Shown here: positions 1-7,479 of the stretch, one piece after another
Position numbering within the stretch: position 1 is the first letter of the stretch
How the letters are laid out: each line of letters opens with the position of its first letter
NCBI GenBank assembly: GCA_902768785.1
Contig: CACXMM010000002.1
Coordinates: 62,001-126,000, forward strand
Source: an uncultured Prevotellaceae bacterium
GTDB lineage: Bacteria; Bacteroidota; Bacteroidia; Bacteroidales; Bacteroidaceae
Length of the DNA: 64,000 nucleotides
Reading direction: 5' to 3'
Program-made: the position numbers and the translations under genes
Notes under the pieces: model-generated
The model's database searches: none
Seen by the model: only the letters and a program-made list of their open reading frames with translations
What the model was told of the DNA's origin: nothing

Positions 1-480
1 TGTAAAGGCTTCAATGTGATGAAAGGCTACTACAAGAACCCAGAGGCTACAGCAGAGGTCATCGACAAGAACGGATACCTCCATTCAGGTGACTTGGGCG
101 TAAAAGATGAGCAGGGCTTCTACAAGATCACGGGACGCATCAAGGACATGATCATCCGCGGTGGTGAGAATATCTACCCGCGTGAGATCGAGGAATTCCT
201 CTATCACATGCCTGGCATTCGCGACGTTCAGGTGGCTGCTGTACCTTCAAAGAAATATGGAGAGGCCGTTGGTGCCTTCATCATCCTCGAAGAAGGGGCA
301 CAGATGACGGCCGAAGACGTGCAGCTGTTCTGCCGTGGTAAGATTGCCCGTTACAAGATTCCTAAGTATGTGTTCTTCATCGATCAGTTCCCGCTGACGG
401 GATCCGGCAAGATCCAGAAGTTCAAGTTGAAAGAAATGAGCTTGGAACTTTGCAAGCAACAGGGAATTGAAGTGATATAA
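1..480 (+). CDS. AMP-binding acyl-CoA synthetase, C-terminal part (left-truncated)
   Basis: The reading frame is open from the first base, so this is the last 159 codons of a longer gene that starts outside the window. The visible part holds the C-terminal hallmarks of the ANL adenylating superfamily: [11 protein letters not shown], then HSGDLG, the hinge [16 protein letters not shown], and the terminal catalytic-lysine motif TGSGKIQK. By family it would activate a carboxylic acid, probably a fatty acid, to an adenylate and then to a CoA thioester. The substrate cannot be told from this fragment. The stop codon overlaps a bidirectional terminator. It is not a copy of the tandem ligases at 7.5-10.8 kb, whose C-termini differ (KTPKKSIKRYLYQ). 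Confidence 0.9.
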   Translation, partial: CKGFNVMKGYYKNPEATAEVIDKNGYLHSGDLGVKDEQGFYKITGRIKDMIIRGGENIYPREIEEFLYHMPGIRDVQVAAVPSKKYGEAVGAFIILEEGAQMTAEDVQLFCRGKIARYKIPKYVFFIDQFPLTGSGKIQKFKLKEMSLELCKQQGIEVI

Positions 481-505
481 AAAAACGCTCGTTTGAGCGT
501 TTTTT
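480..505. terminator. Bidirectional rho-independent terminator
   Basis: A perfect inverted repeat AAAAAACGCTC / GAGCGTTTTTT with a 4-base loop sits between two convergent genes. The A and T tracts serve termination on both strands. It overlaps the stop codon of the left gene (478-480) and touches that of the right gene (505-507). Confidence 0.92.
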
Positions 506-1377
506 TATTTCTCATTGCGTACGGTGCGCACCAGTTCCAGATTCAGTTTCTCTAAGGGAGAAAGGGAGGATCCATCAGCATGGCGTTTCTTGATATCGGA
601 GATGATATCGTCTAACTGACGGTTACTCAGCCGACTGAGCATCAGTCGGTTGAGGGGCCTGACAATCACGATCGCCCACGGGGAGGTATCGAAGTCATAA
701 GGTCCGCGAATCTTCTTCAACACAAAACGAGTACCAAAATCAGGATAGGTAGGACTGTTGATGCCTTGTTGCGTCTCCAGCACCTCCAGTCCTTTCTCAC
801 TGTAATGGAGGAGCCAGAACGTAGGACCTGTGAAAGCACCAGCGCCCCCCCATCCGGGAGGGGCATTAGGTGGGGCATTCACCTGCTGAATGCGATGTTC
901 ACCCCATACCAGCATATCGGAGAACACCACATGGGAATAGTCCTCAGACCATTCGAAATGTAGCTCACTGCCGGGATCACCGTCATAACGTTCCCCACTG
1001 TTCAGCTTCACCTTACCGAAGACCGACATACCCTTTTCGTTCTGATACACACCGGCATAGAGTTCCAGGAGTGACTCCTGTAACTCTTCCACAACAGACA
1101 CAGATTCGCTCAGGCGGCGGAAGACATCGATAAGCTTCCTCGTCTTCTTGTTCCGCACCACCAGCAGCTCATCGTCACCGTAGCGGTAACGGGTGACCGT
1201 GTTCTGTCGGAGATTGACCACTTCATCGATGTTTCCGTGATCCCTGCCGTTGTGCCAGCGGACATCCTTTGGGATGGCTCCTTTGAGGAGCTCCCACGAA
1301 TCGTTTCCAGCGTATGTCATTGTCAGCGGCATACAGAGAAAAGCTATTAATATGAGAAGGTTAGTCTTTGATGTCAT
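505..1377 (-). CDS. Secreted protein of unknown function (290 aa)
   Basis: I do not recognise a family. The frame stays open upstream to 1542, but the Met at 1377 is the better start: it opens a clear signal peptide (MTSKTNLLILIAFLCMPLTMTYA) and lies about 20 bases after a TAnnTTTG promoter box at 1400-1407. The mature protein is mostly hydrophilic, with a Gly/Pro-rich stretch (APPNAPPGWGGAGAF) near the middle and a charged C-terminus. It is probably periplasmic or surface-exposed. It is a single gene, convergent with the acyl-CoA synthetase and divergent from the DUF4468 operon. The coding call is firm; the function is unknown. Confidence 0.8.
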   Translation of the reverse strand: MTSKTNLLILIAFLCMPLTMTYAGNDSWELLKGAIPKDVRWHNGRDHGNIDEVVNLRQNTVTRYRYGDDELLVVRNKKTRKLIDVFRRLSESVSVVEELQESLLELYAGVYQNEKGMSVFGKVKLNSGERYDGDPGSELHFEWSEDYSHVVFSDMLVWGEHRIQQVNAPPNAPPGWGGAGAFTGPTFWLLHYSEKGLEVLETQQGINSPTYPDFGTRFVLKKIRGPYDFDTSPWAIVIVRPLNRLMLSRLSNRQLDDIISDIKKRHADGSSLSPLEKLNLELVRTVRNEK

Positions 1378-1399
1378 ACCATGATTTGGATTTTCCTTG

Positions 1400-1407
1400 C
1401 AAAAGTA
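1400..1407 (-). promoter_or_regulatory. Promoter -7 box for the secreted unknown protein
   Basis: The minus strand reads TACTTTTG, matching the Bacteroidota -7 consensus TAnnTTTG, about 22 bases before the preferred start codon. Confidence 0.6.
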
Positions 1408-1575
1408 CGAATAAGTGAGTGAAAAACCAAAAGAATTATGAGTTTTTCCGATTATCTGTGCGCCAAAAGCTTTCCTCCCTCTGATGTGGGGAGTACCATG
1501 TGGCATGTCTGCAAGAAAGTATCTCATGTACTTGCGAAACATGAAATATTAATAGTTAAATTATGCTTAATCGGT

Positions 1576-1604
1576 TTGTAATCGGGCATTATTTACTAAT
1601 TTTG
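1576..1604 (+). promoter_or_regulatory. Promoter for the DUF4468-porin operon
   Basis: TTG (1576-1578), 18 bases, then TAATTTTG (1597-1604). The start codon follows 17 bases later, so the 5' leader is very short. Confidence 0.7.
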
Positions 1605-1621
1605 CAAACAAAACAACGATT

Positions 1622-2257
1622 ATGAGGAAAATCATGTTAGGGTTGATGCTGAGCCTGCCGCTGGCCGGCATCGCACAGAATGTCTGGGAAAGACCCGACA
1701 TACAAGACAATACGAAAGAACAGAAAGTCAAGGAAGTAACTACTGAGGACCCCAAGTATCTGGAAGGAGCCGTACCTGTTGTTAACGGTGAGGTATGCTG
1801 GACCCTCGATCTCGACGTACCAGGAAAGGACGCACAGCAGATTTACGAAATCATGATGCGATATCTGACCAACCTCACCAACGAGGAGAACCAACTTGAG
1901 GGTAGCGCTGTTTCTCTGGTGAACAAACAAGAGCACATCATTGCCGCCAGCATCAGGGAATGGTTGGTGTTCAAGAACGTGTTCCTGGCCCTTGACCGTA
2001 CGAAGTTCCTTTATACCCTCATTGTTACATGCAATGATCAGCACGTGAAGGTCGATATGAAACGGCTGCGCTATCGCTACGAAGAGGAACGTGACGGTAA
2101 GGGATTCGCCTATACCGCAGAGGAGTGGATCACTGACGAATATGCGCTGAACAAGAAGAAGACTAAGTTGTACAAGGGGTCTGCCAAGTTCCGCCGCAAG
2201 ACCATCGATCGTAAGGACTATCTGTTTGAATCTATTAAGAACACCCTCAATTCATAA
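1622..2257 (+). CDS. DUF4468 domain-containing secreted protein
   Basis: 211 aa with an N-terminal signal peptide (MRKIMLGLMLSLPLAGIAQN). The body matches the DUF4468 pattern of Bacteroidota: a central WTLDLDVPGKDAQQIYEIM segment, alternating strands typical of a small beta/alpha fold, and a Lys/Arg-rich C-terminal helix. No catalytic motif is visible, and the family's role is unknown. It is the first gene of a tight operon: a two-TM miniprotein starts 5 bases after its stop, followed 1 base later by an outer-membrane porin. An envelope role alongside the porin is therefore plausible but inferred. Confidence 0.85.
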   Translation: MRKIMLGLMLSLPLAGIAQNVWERPDIQDNTKEQKVKEVTTEDPKYLEGAVPVVNGEVCWTLDLDVPGKDAQQIYEIMMRYLTNLTNEENQLEGSAVSLVNKQEHIIAASIREWLVFKNVFLALDRTKFLYTLIVTCNDQHVKVDMKRLRYRYEEERDGKGFAYTAEEWITDEYALNKKKTKLYKGSAKFRRKTIDRKDYLFESIKNTLNS

Positions 2258-2262
2258 CTTTT

Positions 2263-2466
2263 ATGCGCTATCATTCAAGAGACAACGAGGAAGAGAAACA
2301 GGATAAATACTTGCAGTTGCGTCAGATTTTGAACGTGGTGTTCATGATCGGAGCCGTCATCGGCGTCTTGCTCTATTTCTATCAGAGTAAGACCATTGGC
2401 ACCGTGGTGATCCTCGTAGCGATGTTCTTTAAAATGGTGGAATGTGTATTCCGCCTGCTGAAATAA
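2263..2466 (+). CDS. Small two-helix membrane protein (67 aa)
   Basis: It has a charged N-terminus followed by two hydrophobic segments (about residues 22-41 and 45-65: NVVFMIGAVIGVLLYFY and GTVVILVAMFFKMVECVF). The predicted form is a small inner-membrane hairpin. It is placed between the DUF4468 gene (5-base gap) and the porin (1-base gap), which is strong evidence that it is a real, translated gene. No family is recognised. A helper role for the neighbouring envelope proteins is possible but unproven. Confidence 0.72.
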   Translation: MRYHSRDNEEEKQDKYLQLRQILNVVFMIGAVIGVLLYFYQSKTIGTVVILVAMFFKMVECVFRLLK

Positions 2467-2467
2467 A

Positions 2468-4810
2468 ATGAGGAGATTAATTAGCATCTTACTGTTTGTA
2501 CTGTGCCTGGTTACTACCGCCACGGCACAGGATGAGCGTTTCCAGATAGACGACCGTGGGGATATCTCACGGGTAGGCAGCAGGAGCACATCGAACAATA
2601 AAGATTCCCTGAATAAGAATAAGGAGATTCCCAAAGGACTGAAGGTGTGGACTGTCGATAAACGCTTCGGCGACCGTATTGCAGCCCTACCCGACACGAT
2701 GCCTCACATGTACATGAATACCGTGTTCACCAACGGTCTGCGTGGAGAGTACAACACCCTTGGAAACCTCGGCTCTCCTCGCATTAACAGAATTTTCATC
2801 GACCAGAATATGCCTGAACAGTTTATGTTCACCCAACCCTATGATTTCTTCATCACACCCATCGACCAGTTCCATTTTACGAATACTTACTCACCGGTCA
2901 CGAATGTTTCCTATGACGAATGCGGTGATAAGAACGTGGGTGAGGATCATCTCAAGGCGATGTTCGCTGTGAATGCGGGGAAACGGATTGGCGCTGGATT
3001 CAAGTTTGACTATTTCTATGGGAGAGGCTACTACCAGAACCAGAGTACAGCCCATTTCAACTACAGTCTGTGGGGTTCCTATTTAGGTGATCGCTACGAA
3101 GCTCAGCTGCTGCTCTCGACGAACCACCAGAAAGTGACTGAGAACGGTGGTATTACCAATGATGAATATGTAGCACATCCCGAGATCTACCGCGAGACGT
3201 TCAGAACCGATGAAATCCCTACCGTCTTGGAACAGAACTGGAACCGTAATGACAACCAACATGTGTTCCTCACCCACCGCTATAACATCGGCTTCAACCG
3301 GAAGGTGCCCATGACCAAGGAGGAGATCGAGGCGAAGAAGTTTGCCCTCGCTGCAGAGAAAGAGAAAGCGGAACGGGAGGCGAAGGAGAAAGCCAGAAAA
3401 CAGGCCAGACGCGACGGACGGTCGTATGAAGAGAAAGAGAGTGGAGGAAACACCTACTCTGGTCGTCCAGACGGGGCGAAGATCATGGGTGATGAGCCCG
3501 CTGATGCCCTGCCTGCCGACACTGGACGTATCGCTGTGAATAAGGTGATGGCTGACAGTCTGCTGGCCCTGGAAAAAAAGAATGCCGAGGATACGGCATG
3601 GATAAAGAACGAATTTGTACCCGTGACCAGTTTCATCCATACCCTCCAGCTTGACAACTACCGCAGGATCTACCAGGCCTATGCCACTCCCGAGAATTAC
3701 TATCTCAATACCTATTTGGATAATGAGGAACTGGGAGGCGACAGTATCTATGACAAGATGCGCCATCTTGATGTCAAGAACACCTTCGCCCTCTCATTGC
3801 TGGAAGGATTCAACAAATGGGCCAAGGCAGGACTGAAAGCATTCATCAGCTCCGAACTGCGGCACTTCTCCATGCCTGATACCAGTATCTCTGCGTTCCG
3901 CTCGTTCAATGAGCACAACCTGAGCATCGGCGGACAGATCAGTAAGACTGAAGGTACCCTACTTCATTACAATGCGACACTGGAAAGCTGGCTCACCGGT
4001 GAGGATGCTGGACAGCTGAAGCTTGATGTGGCAGCAGACCTGAACTTCAGACTCTTCGGTGACACTGTGCAGCTAGCTGCCAAAGGATTCTTTTATAGTC
4101 TGCAGCCCACCTTCTACCAACGGAACTTTCACTCCAAGCACTTATGGTGGGATCATGGCGGAAAGGAAGAAGGAGGAAGTCTCGACAAGGAGATTCGTAC
4201 ACGGATAGAAGGACTGTTCTCTTACCAGAAGACGCGTACACGACTGCGCGTGGCGATCGACGGACTGAAGAACCATGTTTATTTCGCCCAGCAATATAGC
4301 ATAACAGATGAGAAAAGGACGGCTAACACCGTAAGTGTAAAACAGCATTCCGAAAGTCTGAGCATGCTCACCTTACAGCTGAGTCAGGACTTTACGTTAG
4401 GACCGCTGAACTGGGAGAGTCAGGTTACCTACCAACAAACGAGTGATGAGAAGGTATTGCCTGTTCCGAAGCTGAATATTTACAGTAATCTGTTCCTACG
4501 CTTTAAGATTGCTCGTGTGCTAAGGGTTGACCTCGGTGCCGATATCAGGTACTTCACGAAATACTATGCTCCAGACTATAGTCCGCTGTTAGGACAGTAT
4601 ACCATTCAGGACAATGGTGAGAATAGTGTCGAACTGGGTAACTACCCCATCATTAACGTTTATGCCAATATGCACCTGAAGCACACTCGCTTCTTCGTGA
4701 TGATGAGTCATGTGAATGCAGGCAGCGGTGGGGAACGCTTCTTTGTACCCCATTATCCGCAGAACGGGATGATTCTCAGACTTGGCGTATCATGGAATTT
4801 CTTCAATTAA
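2468..4810 (+). CDS. Putative outer-membrane porin (Porin_10 family)
   Basis: 780 aa with a signal peptide (MRRLISILLFVLCLVTTATAQ). The stretch from FMFTQPYDFFITPIDQFHFTNTYSPVTNVSY onward, with long runs of amphipathic strands and a C-terminal aromatic residue (SWNFFN), is characteristic of the Porin_10 beta-barrel family of Bacteroidota. A long, highly charged Lys/Glu/Ala segment at about residues 280-350 (EEIEAKKFALAAEKEKAERE and onward) interrupts the barrel pattern and looks like a coiled-coil or disordered loop. It is the last gene of the operon begun by the DUF4468 gene. Porin function is inferred from the family; the substrate is unknown. Confidence 0.85.
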   Translation: MRRLISILLFVLCLVTTATAQDERFQIDDRGDISRVGSRSTSNNKDSLNKNKEIPKGLKVWTVDKRFGDRIAALPDTMPHMYMNTVFTNGLRGEYNTLGNLGSPRINRIFIDQNMPEQFMFTQPYDFFITPIDQFHFTNTYSPVTNVSYDECGDKNVGEDHLKAMFAVNAGKRIGAGFKFDYFYGRGYYQNQSTAHFNYSLWGSYLGDRYEAQLLLSTNHQKVTENGGITNDEYVAHPEIYRETFRTDEIPTVLEQNWNRNDNQHVFLTHRYNIGFNRKVPMTKEEIEAKKFALAAEKEKAEREAKEKARKQARRDGRSYEEKESGGNTYSGRPDGAKIMGDEPADALPADTGRIAVNKVMADSLLALEKKNAEDTAWIKNEFVPVTSFIHTLQLDNYRRIYQAYATPENYYLNTYLDNEELGGDSIYDKMRHLDVKNTFALSLLEGFNKWAKAGLKAFISSELRHFSMPDTSISAFRSFNEHNLSIGGQISKTEGTLLHYNATLESWLTGEDAGQLKLDVAADLNFRLFGDTVQLAAKGFFYSLQPTFYQRNFHSKHLWWDHGGKEEGGSLDKEIRTRIEGLFSYQKTRTRLRVAIDGLKNHVYFAQQYSITDEKRTANTVSVKQHSESLSMLTLQLSQDFTLGPLNWESQVTYQQTSDEKVLPVPKLNIYSNLFLRFKIARVLRVDLGADIRYFTKYYAPDYSPLLGQYTIQDNGENSVELGNYPIINVYANMHLKHTRFFVMMSHVNAGSGGERFFVPHYPQNGMILRLGVSWNFFN

Positions 4811-4823
4811 TCAGGAAAATCCT

Positions 4824-4853
4824 TTGTGATTATATCTTTTTATCGTAATTTTG
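4824..4853 (+). promoter_or_regulatory. Promoter for aminotransferase-permease operon
   Basis: TTG (4824-4826), 19 bases, TAATTTTG (4846-4853), with the start codon at 4879. Confidence 0.72.
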
Positions 4854-4878
4854 CAACGAATTAGTAAAAATCAATAAG

Positions 4879-6081
4879 ATGCCTCAAATATCAGTGCGCG
4901 GATTGGAAATGCCAGAAAGTCCAATCAGGAAACTAGCACCTCTGGCCGCAGCAGCAAAGAAACGCGGGACAAAGGTATATCACCTCAATATCGGTCAGCC
5001 TGACCTGCCCACACCGAAAGTGGCGCTTGATGCGATCAAGAATGTTGACCGCAACATTTTGGAGTATTCACCCTCGCAAGGCTATCTCAGCTATCGAGAG
5101 AAACTGGTTGACTATTACGCGAAATACGATATTAACGTCAGTGCCGATGACATCATCATTACGTGCGGAGGATCCGAGGCGGTGCTCTTCGCGTTTATGT
5201 CATGTCTGAATCCGGGTGATGAAATCATCGTGCCCGAGCCGGCATACGCCAACTATATGGCCTTTGCTATCTCTGCCGGTGCCAAGATCCGTACCATCGC
5301 CACCACCATTGAGGAAGGATTCTCCCTGCCTAAGGTGGAGAAGTTCGAGGAACTGATCAATGAGCGCACACGGGCTATCCTGATCTGTAATCCTAATAAC
5401 CCGACGGGCTATCTCTATACCCGACGGGAGATGAACCAGATTCGAGACCTGGTGAAGAAATACGACCTTTACCTCTTCTCCGATGAGGTGTATCGTGAGT
5501 ATATCTATACTGGTTCTCCCTATATCAGTGCCTGTCATCTGGAAGGCATCGAACAAAACGTTGTGCTGATCGACTCCGTATCGAAACGATATAGCGAGTG
5601 CGGTATCCGTATCGGTGCATTGATCACCAAGAACCAAGAGATCCGACAGGCGGTAATGAAATTCTGTCAGGCACGCCTCTCTCCTCCCCTTATCGGACAG
5701 ATTGTGGCAGAGGCCTCACTCGACACCCCCGAAGAGTATCTCCGGGAGGTGTATGATGAATATGTAGAACGTCGTAAATGTCTGATCGATGGACTGAACC
5801 GCATCCCTGGTGTCTATTCACCTATTCCCATGGGCGCCTTCTATACCGTGGCGAAGTTACCTGTTGACGACAGTGAAAAGTTCTGTCGCTGGTGTCTGGA
5901 GTCTTTCGAATACGAGGGAGAGACGGTGATGATGGCTCCTGCCAGCGGCTTCTATACAACGCCTGGCGCAGGCATCGATCAGGTTCGTATTGCCTATGTG
6001 TTGAAGAAAGAAGACCTGAACAGGGCGCTTTTCATCCTGCGAAAGGCATTGGAGGCTTATCCGGGCAGAGTGGAAGGATAA
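4879..6081 (+). CDS. PLP-dependent class I/II aminotransferase
   Basis: 400 aa of the fold-type I, AspC-like subfamily. Visible hallmarks are NIGQPDLPTP near the N-terminus, the substrate-pocket CNPNNPTG, the PLP aspartate region LYLFSDEVYREY, and the PLP Schiff-base lysine in SVSKRYSECGIRIG (Lys236). The likely reaction is amino-group transfer between an amino acid and 2-oxoglutarate. The exact amino acid (aspartate, aromatic or other) cannot be read from the sequence. A LolE-type permease starts 3 bases after its stop, so the two are co-transcribed although functionally unrelated. Confidence 0.92.
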   Translation: MPQISVRGLEMPESPIRKLAPLAAAAKKRGTKVYHLNIGQPDLPTPKVALDAIKNVDRNILEYSPSQGYLSYREKLVDYYAKYDINVSADDIIITCGGSEAVLFAFMSCLNPGDEIIVPEPAYANYMAFAISAGAKIRTIATTIEEGFSLPKVEKFEELINERTRAILICNPNNPTGYLYTRREMNQIRDLVKKYDLYLFSDEVYREYIYTGSPYISACHLEGIEQNVVLIDSVSKRYSECGIRIGALITKNQEIRQAVMKFCQARLSPPLIGQIVAEASLDTPEEYLREVYDEYVERRKCLIDGLNRIPGVYSPIPMGAFYTVAKLPVDDSEKFCRWCLESFEYEGETVMMAPASGFYTTPGAGIDQVRIAYVLKKEDLNRALFILRKALEAYPGRVEG

Positions 6082-6084
6082 ACG

Positions 6085-7332
6085 ATGAATTTTCCTTTAT
6101 ACATAGCAAGGAAGATCTACAACGATCAGGGCGACAAACATAAGGTGAGTCGTCCTGTCATTCGTATTGCTACCCTGGGTGTAGCCATCGGACTGGCCGT
6201 GATGGTTATCTCGGTAAGTGTGGTTTTTGGCTTTAAACATACCATCCGTGACAAGGTAATTGGCTTCGGCAGTCATATTACCGTGGGAGACTACACGACC
6301 CTACAGGGGAATGACCAGTATCCCATAGAAATGGGTGACAGTATGATGAAGGTACTGAAGAGCATCAAAGGGGTTGAGAAGGTGCAGCGCTATGCGATGA
6401 AACAGGGTATTCTCAAGACCGATTCTGATTTCCTTGGCGTGATGTTCAAAGGGGTGGCTGAGGAATACGACACCACCTTTATACATCAGAATATGGTGGA
6501 AGGTCATTTCCCGGTGTTCAGCGACCAAGCCAGTAAGCAACAGATTGTAATCTCGAAGATGATAGCTGATCAGCTGCATCTGCATGCCGGTGACCGGATC
6601 TTCGCTTATTTTTTCAATAATGATCAGGTACGACCGCGAAGATACACTATCGTGGGAATTTATCAGACAAATCTTACAATGTTTGATAAGGTAATGTGCT
6701 TCATTGACTTATACTCTGCCGTCAAACTGAATAGTTGGGAAAGAGATCAAGCCAGCGGAGCAGAACTGACAGTAGCCGACTTCAGCCGTCTTGATGAAGT
6801 AGAAGATATTCTTTCCCATCGTGTGAACCGCTCAGTTGACCGTTATGGCGCTACCTATTCATCCACCACCATCCAGGAGAACTACCCGCAGATCTTCTCC
6901 TGGCTCGACCTCCTCGACCTAAATGTGTGGATTATCCTTGCACTTATGGTCTGTGTCGCTGGCTTCACTATGATTAGCGGACTCCTCATCATCATCCTTG
7001 AACGTACTAATATGATTGGTGTACTGAAGGCCTTAGGGGCTAAGAACAAGACAGTCAGACATACTTTCCTATGGTTCGCTGTTTTCATCATTGGAAAGGG
7101 TATGCTGATCGGAAACGTGATCGGTATCGGACTGATCCTCTTTCAGCAGTTTACGGGAATCATCAAGCTCGACCCCAGTACCTATTATGTCAGCACTGTT
7201 CCCGTGGAACTGAACATCCCCATCATCATTCTGATCAATCTTGTCACCCTTCTCGTGAGCGTCTTCGTACTCATAGCTCCCAGCTACCTCATCTCACATA
7301 TCCATCCTGCGAAGTCCATGAGGTATGAGTAA
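6085..7332 (+). CDS. ABC transporter permease, LolE/FtsX type
   Basis: 415 aa with one N-terminal TM helix (LGVAIGLAVMVISVSVVFGF, about residues 30-50), a large periplasmic domain (about 55-265), then three TM helices in the C-terminal FtsX domain (about 275-300, 325-350, 370-395). This 1+3 topology and the opening FPLYIARKIY are typical of LolC/LolE, which extract lipoproteins from the inner membrane with the ATPase LolD. No ATPase gene is adjacent. Lipoprotein release is the best inference; another MacB-like export role is possible. Confidence 0.88.
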   Translation: MNFPLYIARKIYNDQGDKHKVSRPVIRIATLGVAIGLAVMVISVSVVFGFKHTIRDKVIGFGSHITVGDYTTLQGNDQYPIEMGDSMMKVLKSIKGVEKVQRYAMKQGILKTDSDFLGVMFKGVAEEYDTTFIHQNMVEGHFPVFSDQASKQQIVISKMIADQLHLHAGDRIFAYFFNNDQVRPRRYTIVGIYQTNLTMFDKVMCFIDLYSAVKLNSWERDQASGAELTVADFSRLDEVEDILSHRVNRSVDRYGATYSSTTIQENYPQIFSWLDLLDLNVWIILALMVCVAGFTMISGLLIIILERTNMIGVLKALGAKNKTVRHTFLWFAVFIIGKGMLIGNVIGIGLILFQQFTGIIKLDPSTYYVSTVPVELNIPIIILINLVTLLVSVFVLIAPSYLISHIHPAKSMRYE

Positions 7333-7412
7333 TCATTTTCTTTGCTTCAAATAAAAGGAAACGCCCATTATTTCCTTGGTTTTTGTAGAAAACAATATCT
7401 TTCTGTAAAATA

Positions 7413-7438
7413 TTGCACATTTTTTTTGGAATTGTGCA
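7413..7438. promoter_or_regulatory. Operator-like inverted repeat, upstream copy
   Basis: TTGCACA-N12-TTGTGCA. The arms are exact inverted complements over 7 bp. The element lies across the -33 region of the promoter of the acyl-CoA ligase pair. An identical-arm copy follows 41 bp downstream. Confidence 0.65.
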
Positions 7439-7456
7439 GATAAAGAGTTACCTTTG
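7426..7456 (+). promoter_or_regulatory. Promoter for acyl-CoA ligase pair
   Basis: TTG (7426-7428), 20 bases, TACCTTTG (7449-7456). The start codon is at 7480. Both promoter elements are embedded in the two operator-like repeats. Confidence 0.75.
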
Positions 7457-7479
7457 CACAAAATTTTGAAAATTGTGCA
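7454..7479. promoter_or_regulatory. Operator-like inverted repeat, downstream copy
   Basis: TTGCACA-N12-TTGTGCA with the same arms and the same 12-bp gap as the copy at 7413. It starts inside the -7 box and ends one base before the ATG is complete, so a bound protein would block the transcription start. The same sequence in RNA could fold over the ribosome entry site. Confidence 0.68.
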
